In this document: positions 14,701 to 26,475 of the stretch, one piece after another | Layout: each line of letters opens with the position of its first letter | Position numbering within the stretch: position 1 is the first letter of the stretch | NCBI GenBank assembly: GCA_013398615.1 | Contig: VZSR01003807.1 | Span: 10,481,816 to 10,545,815, forward strand | Length of the DNA: 64,000 nucleotides | Source: Brachypodius melanocephalos | Taxonomy: Eukaryota > Chordata > Aves > Passeriformes > Pycnonotidae | Reading direction: 5' to 3' | Program-made: the position numbers and the translations under genes | Notes under the pieces: generated by a model | Seen by the model: the letters and a program-made list of their open reading frames with translations, nothing else | Database searches by the model: none | What the model was told of the DNA's origin: nothing

Positions 14701-16352
14701 TTCTGTGGCTCTCTGTCTTCAGCTATGTTAATCTACATCAGTTTTGTCACTATGTGCACAATTCATTGATATAAAATTGTTAATATACAAAGCAAAATCT
14801 TCTGCTTCTCTAGGACATCTCAAAGTCTGTGCATGAAGCACTGTTCACACATTCAAACTGTCCACAAACATTTCATTCTTGAAATTAAATGGATTTCAAC
14901 AGATAGCCATGCAGAAAGATCTTCAGCTTCACTTGTCTTTCTATGAATAATGTTGAAAGCAATGACCTTAAGGTCCTTTTTGACCAGTCTTGGCACACGC
15001 TTTAGGGAAGGGACATTGCACCTTTTACTCTGGAAGCCAAGGAGCCTTTCAGAAGCCTGTGAACAGGTATTAACCTTTCCAGTTTTGGCATGCCTGTGTT
15101 CAGTTATGATTTTTTGGTCTTTGCTGCTGTCAGCATAGACCTAGACCTGACACAGGGAAAATAAAGCAAATTCTTCAAGACTGGGAGAATCTTCTTTCAG
15201 CTGAGATAAATCCATTTAGAAATTCACATTGGATGACTGAGGCACACTCAAGTTTGCCATTTATGAATGCTCCCAAAACGTCTTCTATGAGAACTTCCTC
15301 CAGAGCTCAGTACAGACAGAAGCTTCACCTGTGGAGTGCAACCAAATCAGGCTTTGGGCTTTCCCTCGAGAGGATGGAAAAATGAAATTTATCAGGTCTT
15401 GTTTGTTCTTCATAAATCTGGTCATAAATTGTAGTGGAAAGAAAGTGATCTCTATAACACTGAAAATGCAGAATGCTTATAAATTTCCCGTTTCTTTGCC
15501 TGTAGATAGGAATATAACCTTTTGTCAGCACAATATTTTCTGTGCTCAATCCTTAATTTTTTAAAGGTTTTTACTTTGAGTACTTTGCACATTCCTCTTA
15601 CTTAGATAATATTTAATAATCTGAAGTATTGCTGTCGTGGGCTTACAGGATCCCACAATTGATCCCATTGTACTGATAAATGATTGTGAAAATTGTGTAA
15701 TCCAAAGCTGCCAGTGTATGTGCAGTACTTTTCAAATTATACTTAAACTTAGGGAAGATGTATTACTCTTCTTCCCTGAAGTTATCTGTATATGTGTGAT
15801 CTCATGGACCTGAAAAATAATATTTTTCCTTTGGTACTACTTTTCCTCTGAAATAGAATAATTAAAATGCGTATGATAGGTGGCTGCATAAAGATTCAGG
15901 TCAAATGTAAATGTATTGTCACTGTAACTTTCTGAGGACTGACAGTGGAAGGAAGAAGTAATATTTCCTAGGCTGCACTATGAAGGCTACTGGGCTCATT
16001 TCACTTATGATACAAAGTTACTGAATTTCTAATTACTTTATATCCAATTTAGTAGAATTTTACTGATTTGTAGTTCCTCAGTCTTGAAGTCTGTGAAAAA
16101 CAGGCACTTCATGGTTATACAGCTGGTCCATTATCTACGTATAGCACACACATTTTTCCTCAGGTACTGAGAAGTGGTAGTTAACAAGAGATCTGTTTGT
16201 AGCAATTGAAATGTAGGAAAAAAGAGAACCATAAATGCCATTAATGAAGCCATACTCTTCAATTGAAAAATATCTCCCTGTTTTCCCTTTCATGAATTCA
16301 TTTTTTGTCTCCTTTGCTGCACTGTCTCTGTTTGTGCAATATTCAGTATCTA

Positions 16353-16550
16353 TAATGAGTTGTTAATGAGCTGTCGATTATGAATGCAATTTATAGACAA
16401 GAGAGATTGAGGACTTGAGGTGCTCTTTCAAAACAAATAATTCTGTATCTGAGTTCTCTTTCATTTACAAATATACACTCTTTCTGTTACAGTATCTTTT
16501 ATACTAAAATCTTAATGAGTTATTCTGAATGTAGTTGCACATTTAATGAG
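16353..16550 (+). promoter_or_regulatory. cluster of homeodomain-like TAATGAG sites
   Basis: TAATGAG occurs four times on the same strand at 16353, 16364, 16513 and 16544, within 200 bases. TAAT cores are recognised by homeodomain proteins. The surrounding sequence is AT-rich but not repetitive and has the look of a conserved non-coding element. No conservation data are available here. Confidence 0.3.
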
Positions 16551-16668
16551 TTTCCTTTAATGATATATTGACTATATCTTGAATGCTGCAATGAACAAAG
16601 AATACAGTATAATGAAAACTCTTTGTTATAGCACGAGCAGACTCAAAGAATTATGGTCATTAAGCTGT

Positions 16669-16732
16669 GATCCTGAACCAATGAATTTAATGGAAAATTT
16701 GCTGTCAAATTCAGTATGAACAGAACCAGAAC
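16669..16732. repeat. degenerate ancient amniote interspersed repeat (tentative)
   Basis: The words 'gatcctgaaccaatgaattt', 'aatggaaaatttgctgtc' and 'acagaaccagaacc' follow, with decay, a motif order known from very old repeats that are abundant in turtles and crocodilians (GATCCTG, then CATTGAAGTCAATGG, then an inverted CATTGACTTCAGTGG, then CAGGAT). I recall the motif but not the formal family name. Divergence is high. Confidence 0.35.
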
Positions 16733-19700
16733 CTAATTTCTTAAAGGCATTCAGAAATATGGTCCTTAATAACAATTTTGTAATACATCATGATACAAAG
16801 AGAATTAGTTACAAGCAACCTAATTACACTGGAGGATGAATTGGCTAATGTTCTGTACATACAGCTAGGACTCTCCTATGCACAAAACTTGAAATGATTT
16901 GCATGTTTGGGTTTTTTTTCACCTTTCACCTCAGGAAGGCTGAGGCACAGACTCTAAAGCAAAAGCAAAGATTGTATAAACACCGTCAGAAATGAACCCA
17001 GATCTCTCAGCTGTTAACCCATATAATCATGTTTGAACACAGCAGCAAACCCCAGTATGAGAATGGGCATCAGGTGGACTGTGCACTCATCAGGCAAATG
17101 AGGTGTAGCCACTCCATTACCATTAATTACAGTTTTAGTGGTCTGAAATTGAAGCAGCTCATGAAACAGAATTTCTCATGAAAAACTAGTTCATAGACAG
17201 ATTACCTTGAATGAAGACTGAGATTTTATGAGCTCCATTCCTTCTCCAAGTACAGGAATTCCAGGATGGCCTTTGCCACTATTAGAGAATTAAATATTTG
17301 TTAGAGATTCTGTGTTGCTGCTTTAGAGAAATCAGTTACTGGTGGTTAGCAGAAAGGATGCTGAGGTCTTAACTTGGTTAGTTAGGGACTGAGAGTTAGC
17401 CCTCCAAACATTCAAAGTAGTCAAATTCCGGTTGGGTTTTGTTTTCTCTATTTATTTTATTTTGACTGATATCTGTCTCCTGAGTCAAATGTCTCTTGTG
17501 CACAGTAATTTTGCAGATCTGCAGAACTAGAGATTTCACTTTCATTGTTGTTGTTGTTTTCTACTAGCCATAATTCACCCATGCTGACGTTTTGGAAAAA
17601 CCTGGTATTTTATCTCCTGTCAGAATCAACATCTGGCAAGAACCAAGGGTATGAAGCCTTTCAAATATCTGCCCTGAGAAATGCAGCTGTGATGCTATAC
17701 CTACAGCCCTGCACTGCTCTTCTGAAACCTGGCAGGAAATAAAAGGGGAAAAAAAAAAGAGAAAAGAAGCTGTTTAAAATCATATGACAGGTTATTATTT
17801 TGTTTAATGTGAAATGTTCATCTGACAAGCTTATTGAGCTTGATTTGTGTACCGAAGCCTTCTGCAAATCTACAGTCTCTCTGATTTCCCTTCCCCCTCT
17901 TCTTCTCTCCCCGCTCTGCCTCTAGCACTGACATCAACCATTGTGCCATACAAGGGGAAAAAAAGGTACCTGGAGTATTCAAGTGATTTAACCAGTTTGA
18001 TTTATGTTAATGGTACAGAGGAGAATATTTTTTGGTCCTCAAAAACATAACAGGCAATTGATGTGCCATATTGCAGTATGGTTTTAGCTATCAACATGTC
18101 AAGATTTAGTTTTGCTGTTAACATTTTACGATTTAGAAGGCTATAAGAATATGTGCAGTGTAGCAACAACTCAGGCACCATTCCCCCAGCTATATTTATT
18201 GGGCTTTCATTTTCCCCTTTTATAGAGAAATTGAAAAAGAAAAAGGAAGGGAAAAAAGACTGACATTTTCTGTCTTTCATTCTCTTCCGTCTGTCAGGCT
18301 GTGAGAATATAGAGAAAGAAAACTGACTTCTAATGGTTTGTTTTCACACCAAAGTAGATTCAAGGTACAAGAATTCAAATGTGCAGTTTGTTGATTTCTT
18401 GCTAAACTAAAGATAACCTGTGCATAAACTGTAGCTTCATTGCATCTACCCCCTCTATTTATCTCTGTAGCTGAAAGCTGCATGTTTAACATGCTCTGGA
18501 GATGCTGATCTATATAAGCCAATTGTCTGAAAATCTGGAGGTACTGTGTGCAGTGTACATGGTCATAGAAACATTTATTTTCCTTCTAGACCTTCATTTC
18601 CTTCTACTTCTGCTGTGGAAAATCAATAAGATGTACTTCTTGGTGTTTAAGTGGGAAACTAATTTTTTCATACGAGGAGAATGTCACAGTGGCTGCAGCT
18701 GCTAAAATAAGATCTAAATTCCTCTTTAGTGGGTATTTTACTTCCCCCAGGTTTTAAATTGATGATAACTGGATAAAAATTTTTGCTGACCATTTAGAAC
18801 TAGCACCTAAAAAGTAAATGGGACACATGAAAAACTTACCTTCTGAAATTTCTGTGCTTAAGCTTCCAAGTTAAAAAAGAAACTTGAAACAGGTAATAGG
18901 AGACAGTACAAATTTTAGAAAACTTTTCAAGCTTCTTTCAATGTCCATTTCAAATTCTCAAACTCATTGCCAAGAAGATATTGGTGGAGGTCTAATTAAT
19001 ACCTTTTATTTTTTTCCAGTTGCTCTGGGTAATGAAGAAATGCCTAGCATTTTGGACACTACCCCATGAAATTTGTCTTCTTAACATGTATATTCCCACT
19101 ACATGTTGCTTCATCAGGGCATTCTGCTCTTCATGTCAACAGTGTGAAGAAGGGCTTGTGCCTCATCTGTTTCACAGTAAGCTCTGCTCAGTGGAAAAAT
19201 ATTTAAAGTGTCTTTTAAAATTCCTTTTATTAGTTTATGTCTTAAAATTTCATAAACAATTTAACATTTTAAAACATAACAGCTTAAAATTTTACAGCAT
19301 CACAGTTTTTCTCATAGCTTCCACTTTTGATATTCCAGAGCTCAGTTTGGCATGCACTTATCTACTATTTATTTTACTATGACTGCCTTAAATTGCCTTT
19401 GGTTTCAGAGGACAGATCTCTCTTGCTTCAAACACCGATGATTGTTGTATCATATTTCTTTTGTGTGAAAATCTAGGGCCTGGGGCTATTTGCTACAAGA
19501 GGAAGATCTGGACAGGCTCCAGTGAATCCCTTCACAATCTTTATCTTTCCCTTTTAATACGAGCTGTTGTCCAGCTGAGCATCTTTGGTAAACTGCTAAG
19601 AAATCAGGGAAAGACGCAGAGGTCAGTTCCTACATGTGTGGAAAAAAAAAATGGGGCAATTATTAGATCTTTGTTCTCTGGCCAAGTTTAAACTGTGGAA

Positions 19701-22700
19701 CCTGAAAAAGCTTCCCGTTCCAGAGACATGATATCCAAATGAAATGGGGTTTAGATGGGTGCTACTTCTTCACTTCTGTTTTACCATTCTTTGATTTTGG
19801 TAGAAGTCCAAAAGCTTGGGCCAGAGGAGTGGCCAGGAGAAAGCAACTTTCAGATACTACCAAAGAGGAATTGTTCCCTAGGTCTTAATCCTCCACAGGT
19901 TTTACCTGCTGAGGATGTTGCAAAGATGAATTATTTACCTTTCAGCTCTACGGTAGTGTAAGAATTCTATTGAGAAATAAATATTTTTTCTGCTCAGTGA
20001 AGAGACTATGGAATAAATAAGGTCAGAACTACACAATAAACAGGAAGATAAGAAGAATTATTGATTAGTTGCTCATGAAGAGAGAGCTAGTCATCTTGTG
20101 CATTGTGTTGAAAAATACGGGGTAATTGTCTAATTAAAGATTGTATCAGCAATACACATAAACAGCACTGTTGAATGAATCATGAACAGGCAAAATTCTG
20201 ATGTCAAAGCAGATAAGTAGGAAAATGCTATAAACTCTGTGAGGATTTTGCTATTGATATTGATTTTGTATGGAAGATGTTCAGTTCCCACAGTGATGGA
20301 CTTTGATTTACTATGTAAAGTAGAAGAAAACATCTAATTTCCGGCATTTTTTATTATTTAACTTGCCAGCCTTAAAGTTCTTTGAATATATTAGTATCTT
20401 AAATGCAGGAGAGTGTATGTTGTCTTTAATTTAAAAAATAATTTGTATGGGGGAAGGTAAAGTAGGCCATGCAGATTTTTTAAAACAGAGCATCTAATGC
20501 CAGCAAACATTTTTTTAAGAGGATTCCCTTTCCTTCCAAAAAAATGGAGCTTTGTGGTTATTTAACATTCAGGTTTACTGTAGAGAAACTGATTTACCTT
20601 GACTCAATCTATATTTAAAGAGGGAAATTGTACAGGGATAAAATAATCTGTTCCACACTTCTCAGCTGAACTGATGCTTAGGTTTGAAAGGCAAGAATTT
20701 TAGTTGCTTGATAATTTTTTGAGTATATGTTGTGATAAGGCATGTTTTTCATAATAACTTATTTTCTTAAAATTAAAAAAGACCCCTACAGAATGACTCA
20801 AAGAATGTCAGTCAAAATGGAGTTAGTAAAAAGTCTGAATGGACCTAGATGACATAATTGAGGTTACAATCATGTTATAGTGTATTTTGAATAAAATAAA
20901 AAATAACAATTTTAAAAAGGTAGATACAGTAACTTCAGGAAGTCCTTATTAACAAAATATGTTATTCAGTATGGAAATCAGATTGTATGTTTTGACTTTA
21001 TGCATGAGGTTTGGTACCCTTGGGTATTCCTTAAGGAGCAGGAGCATCTGATTTCTTCATTTGCAAGCCAGAAACTTGACAGCCACAGATGCGAACTAGT
21101 CCAGCTTAAGGTGTGAAAGCTGCTCTGTGAAGCCAGAATCCAGGCAATTAAGCAGGTTTCCCTGCTCCCCAGGTAGGCTGGTATTTAGCTAAATTGTCAG
21201 TACTGAATATGCTGCTCTAGGAGGAAAGGCAGACTGTGATAGACAGGACACCGGAAGCATTTTTTGAGAAAAAAGATAAAACAAGCACCTAGGAATTGAG
21301 ATTGCATATCGTAATAAATGCATTTTTGCCTTTGGTTCCTCAATATTTTCATCAAGATCCTTAGAAGTATACTGCACAGATGACACAAGCAGGCTGGAGT
21401 GCAAACTCTCAGTGTATCACATGAAAAAGGATCTAAGCCAAGGCTGTTCCTGAGATATAACATTGTTTGCCCAGAGATGCCTGAGTAGTGCAGGGCAAAC
21501 CAGTCTGCCTTGACCCACCTCCATATCACTCCTGCTTAATAAGCAAATGATTGCTCAGGTTAATGGGTGCTTTGGTAATGGATTAATTTCTGTGTGTGTA
21601 ACAGCTACATGCATAACTTCTGTTTTTTTTGTAATGTTTGTTTTAAAAGTGTGTTAGGCTTTCCTGACAGGAGCACCGAAAAGTTAACATCAATATGACT
21701 CAGAGCTTCTTGACAGCGCTTCATGCCTGCTAAGGGGCTCCAAAACCACCTGTCTTTGGTGCTGGGTCTGAACCTATATTTAGAATATGTTCCTCTCTAC
21801 TCTGGTGTATACGAGAATGCTCGAATGAAAAGTCTGGTGATGTCATGCCGATGTAAAACAGATGCAGTGAGCAGAGAACCACTAATGAACTTAAGGCCTT
21901 GGTTTTCTGTCTGACTGACACTTTCCCACTTACATTGCAAATGTAGTACTACACCTTATATATGTATTTTATAACTTAGACATAAGGTTGGGAGCACAAC
22001 TGTTCTTACAGTGCTCCTGGTCTCCTGAAGTCTTGGTGTTTGTGAATTAATGCAGTGCCTAGTGAAAGAGCTGCATGCTGGGGTTTAAGAGAAGGGCTTC
22101 CCTACATGCAGTGTCATCTACTGGTGGTAGCCCAGGTCTGGGACTGTATGGCAGGTGAGTAGCGGATTGAACAGCAGACAGGCACAAAACTGGGAACGGG
22201 AGGGGGAACATGTTTCCCAACCCCAACAGAGCATGTAATTCCTTTCTTATTCCAGCCTCTTGCTGCCAGTGTGGTGCTTGGGTTCCTGAAATGAAACACT
22301 AGGAAAATTCTGTGCTACATCTACTAACATCATTCCCTGTGGCCCCCATAACTGGAGAGAAAATGAAGTTAAGAGCCTTCAAATGATTCACTGCAGGACA
22401 GCTGAGCAGTATGCATTTAGTTATTTGCCTGGTTTAGGTGCTGTCAAGTAGTAAAGAAAATGCAAGGCTCCCAGCACAAGGTTAAAAAGCCCTGAAGTTT
22501 GACAGGTTAAGTATCCATGTTTTCATCTGGCAGGTTTTCAAGTATTAAAACCCACATCCAATAAAAACAAATAGCAAAACCTTAAAAATAAATATCAGGA
22601 AATAAATAAGTACACTAATTAGCTGTGTGATATAGTAGACAGAGCATAATCTAATCCTATTTCATATTCTCTATATATTTAACTGGAGTCTACCCATAAA

Positions 22701-25700
22701 CTTTCTCCAAAATATCCTGAGTCAATTCAGCCATGCATGGGTCTATTGACAAGCCCATTTGGTTTCAAAAGAGACAACATTTTAAGATGATAAGAGGGGT
22801 TTGTTAGCTGAATAGAAATAGATCACTTAGCAAAGCACCTCCATCATTTTTATTGCAGTCTTTTTCAAGAGCACCATAGTGGGTCAGAACTAGCATTTAT
22901 TTTTTCTGTTAGATTAAGGAGTTAATTTTTCCAAAGGATATCAGAGCATAGTTTACTACATGTAGGATAATTTCTGTCAATATTTTACAATGTCTCTTCC
23001 TTTGAACCATATCTAACAAAGCTTCTGCTTTCTTACCCATACAGAACATTGTTTTCTGGACATGGTTTCTGAAAGTGGACAAAGCAACCTGTAGACTGCC
23101 TTTCAAGAAAGCCATATTTCTGTACTGGGAATTCAATAGGGAAGAAAAAAACCTGATGGCTGTCACTGACAGTTTACCCAGCCATTTAAAAGTGCATCAC
23201 AAACAACAGTGCCCTCTTCACGAGCAGTATGTTTTTGCTGTATGAAGTTCAGCGGACATTTGAAAGGATGTACCTTATATATTTTCCAAGTTGTTTTACA
23301 GCTATGATGAGTGAGGTGTGTGGTGATAGACAGGACTTATTACAGTGGTTGATTCCTTATTATGAAAGAAAATGTACTATGAGCCTGTAAAAAAGTTAGA
23401 CAAATCTCTCACATCTTGCTACTTAAAAGTCTTGTTTCTTAGAGTGAAACCATTGGTATTGGGGATCAATGCAAATATGTACCATGAGAACCAGTGGTGC
23501 CATGGTGACTCACACTTATCTAAAAAGGCTACATCATCTTGTCCTAGTCTGAGATTTGAATAAGAACAGCCAAGCAACAAGACTTGTTGTGGCAGAAAAG
23601 CCTGCAGTTTGTGATTGATAAGAAATAGGTTTAATAGCAATGTCTGAACCGCTGGAAACCTGCAATAGCTCTTTGGAGAGTATAAAGTGACATTGTTCCT
23701 CATAGCCCTCTGCCACTGCTGTAAGCCATCTGAGGTAGTGCTATTTTAACTTTTCTGTTGCTTGACGTTTTCTTATTTTAATTGTGTAATCTGGACTGAA
23801 TTCTGGCCTTAAGAGCCTTACCACCCCTGTCTTTTGATTCCTTCTTTTTAAAGCAAGAGGAACAAAATTAATTGCTTCTGATCCACCACAATGGTAATTA
23901 CAGAGTCCCAAGTGGGACCTGACCAAGGATGAGCTGCTGCTTTTGGTTTCTGGCTGGGGACACTACACAGGGATAATAGAGGAGTACATCTGTTTCAGTG
24001 GACTGGCTGTTTCCTGCAGCAGAGAATGATAGAAGTCTATTGCTGTACAATTACACCGTGGCATTTGCAGGTTGCAATAGCATCCCGCAAGGACCAAGAA
24101 GAAAAAAAAAAATCATTTCCATGGTTGTAAATCTCACTTTGCTAAGAGTGTCTGTGAAAACAGTTGGCCTGCTGCCTCTTTGCTCCTTGAATCTTCATCA
24201 GAACATCACACTGATATAACAAACCCAGCAAAATCATTAAAAACAGCTTGTACACTGCATGGCCTTAGAAGAGAAAAAGAAGCAGTGATAGAAAACAGGG
24301 CTAGGAATGGTTAGGAAATCCTAGCACTGCAAAAGAGCCACAATTATTTCATTTAGATGTAGTTGTTTATTTGTTATTTCTTTAAGAATCCTAAACAGGA
24401 AAGCAATTAAAAGCTTGAATGAATGAATGTTTCTCTATATTAAAATTACATACATTCTACCTTCAATTATTAGAGAGGATTAGAAAAGAAACTTTGACAA
24501 AGTAAAAGTGTTTTACACTTCCATATGTCAGAAAATATAGGAGAAATTTTTCTGGTCTTTAAAAAACTCCTAACACTGTATTTTAAACAGAATAAAGCAC
24601 GTATATAAGAAATATTGTTAAATGAACATTTAATGCATCACATTGAGTTCGGTCTCTGAAATCATGCTGCTGACTTAGAAATGTCCGAGCTACTAAAGTA
24701 TAACTCATTTTATTTATCTTTCTGTGCCTTCATGGTACAATTTTTGTACCAAGCAGTGTATTGAGCAAATCAGGGATTTTTTTTTTTCTTCTGAAGCTGA
24801 TTTTCTAATACAATCTATTTACATAAGCAATCAAAACCTGTGACACATTAAAAGTTTGAACAACAAGATTATAAGAAACATTGTCTTGACTACAACCAAA
24901 ACTGGAATAGTTTTCTCATTCAACTATGTGAGTTTTTCAAAGAAGTTTTACAGAACGAATATATGAGATGTAAATGATGGTGTGAAATTTCTTGTTGGCA
25001 TATAGTCTTCAGAAAAAGAACAACAAGACAGATATCTAAATGTTTCTATAGCTGAACTAAGACTTAACATATCATTAAGGTGCTTTCAAATAGGTGCCTT
25101 TTGAAGATCTTGGCACGGATTAGTTAAGATCTATTAAATCTAACAAGTTGAAGGCAAAATTTATGTTAGAAAGAATATGCCAAAATTCCACAAAAATCTT
25201 GAAATTATTGTGTAAATGTGACTCAGGTTCCACAAACTCCAGTCTCAGACACCTAACACTGAAACTTAAACTTTTTCCTTCCCATGAGATTTTGAAAAGT
25301 AATTTTATCTAATTAGATTTCTGAATCAGGCAAAGTGTACCTGAATAGTATACTAAAGATTTTTTCTGCAACACAATACAAGAAATTTACTTAAAAAATA
25401 AAACCTGATTTTTGTATGTGTTAAATCTTCCTGGAAGTTGATACTTCATGCAAGGTAGCAAATATTACCAAAACAAGTCTTATTGAATCTTATACTTGTC
25501 CTTCGGGGTGACAATTTTCACGCATTTTCTGTTTTTATCTTTTGGAAGCTGATTTTAAAATGTGTATTGCTCTCATCCCATGACATATAATTATGACTTT
25601 AGAGTAACTTCAGCTTCAGTTAGCAAAGCAGATGTATTGAAACTTGTCATCCAACAAACACCAGCCATTTTCTCCAAGAACTGCAGTTCTGGATTAATCT

Positions 25701-26239
25701 CCCTTTTCACCTGATTACCAGGCCATCATAAAAGCTTATGATGTGAGTAATGTCGGCAATATCTTTAATCTCACCTCTGCCCTGCTTTACAGGCACTTTA
25801 GCTTTCAAGCAATTATACATACAGCATGACTTCAGTGGTCTAAATGCTATCTGCTTGCATAGAGAGCTGACATTAACTCAGGTTTCTCTTGGTCAGTTCA
25901 CTTTTGCTGTGACCATTTCTGTCCCCTGGACACCGAGCTACACCTCAGTCCTCAGGTGCATCTCCTTTGCTGGACCAGGTCACCCCTACCAGACTCAGTG
26001 GCCTCGAAAGTGTCTCCAGCTGTTCGTGACCTCCAGTTCTTCTGCCATCAGCAGCTGCAATCTCTAAAGTGGTCTGTCAGGCCACCCACCTGGCTGCCAG
26101 AAATAAAACACACTCCAAAAATATGTAAGGGCGGTTTAAGGGAATGTTGTGCAGAGATTCCTAAGCAGCACATAGAGCTCAGTGACAGCCAGAAATATCC
26201 AGCTACTTATTACCGAGGTTGAGTGCAGTTCAAAGAGCA
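16733..26239. other. no confirmed gene; one weak exon-like segment
   Basis: Mostly unstructured. It holds the weak exon-like segment at 19020-19176 and the palindrome at 24733-24751. GC content rises gradually from about 25.9 kb toward the candidate first exon. Confidence 0.6.
19020..19176 (+). other. exon-like segment
   Basis: A branch-point-like CTAAT followed by CTTTTATTTTTTTCCAG is a textbook-looking acceptor, and TTCACA|GTAAGC 157 bases downstream is a reasonable donor. The frame between them is open and unusually cysteine-rich (for example CSSCQQCEEGLVPHLFH). It lies in a plus-strand open frame of about 120 codons (19020-19382). The cysteine spacing fits no zinc-binding domain I know. 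AT-rich DNA yields many such pairs, so support is low. Confidence 0.15.
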
Positions 26240-26418
26240 CACTGGGAGCAAACAGCTCTTAGAGCGGATGTCTCAGGATTTGCCAGGGATTCTCAGGGCA
26301 CTCCAAACCCGGAGCCTGCAGGAGAGTAGCAGGTCTCCCCGAGCTGAGCTCTCAGCCTTTCTAAGCCGATGCCAGTCAGGAGGGAGCGGTGTCAGCGCGC
26401 AGAGCGCTCGGCGCTGCA
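26240..26418 (+). promoter_or_regulatory. candidate 5' UTR / promoter-proximal block
   Basis: A locally GC-rich stretch in otherwise AT-rich surroundings, with CpG dinucleotides concentrated at 26390-26415 (the run 'gtcagcgcgcagagcgctcg' is the densest CpG spot I saw). No TATA box is obvious, so it would be a CpG-type promoter or a 5' UTR. It leads directly into an ATG followed by a splice-donor-like site. This is a judgement from composition and arrangement only; no transcription start can be placed. An alternative is an unrelated GC-rich remnant. Confidence 0.35.
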
Positions 26419-26475
26419 ATGGCTGGGAGGAGTGGTTGCACATCTGATGGTGCATCCCTGCAGATCCTGGAGAAG
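26419..26475 (+). CDS. candidate first coding exon (partial, unknown protein)
   Basis: An ATG in acceptable context (G at -3, G at +4) opens 19 codons, MAGRSGCTSDGASLQILEK, ending exactly at an AAG|GTAGGC splice-donor-like site. The exon would end in phase 0. It sits at the 3' end of a CpG-enriched block that resembles a 5' UTR, as alternative first exons of long vertebrate genes often do. I do not recognise the peptide. The frame stays open 5' of the ATG for some distance, so the start is inferred from the Kozak-like context and the position. It could be paired with the exon-like segment at 44179. Nothing in the peptide suggests a signal sequence or a known motif. It may also be a chance combination of ATG and GT. 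Confidence 0.3.

Larger units (their letters stand above)
10758..16352. other. no gene found
   Basis: Contains the G/T tract (11082), the 28-base duplication (11711) and a C-rich run at 13698-13709. Otherwise unstructured AT-rich sequence. Confidence 0.65.

Noticed and set aside
18836..18845. Consensus minus-strand splice donor (AAG|GTAAGT)
   Set aside because: No acceptor with a sensible exon lies upstream of it on the minus strand. About two AGGTAAGT words are expected by chance on both strands of 64 kb.
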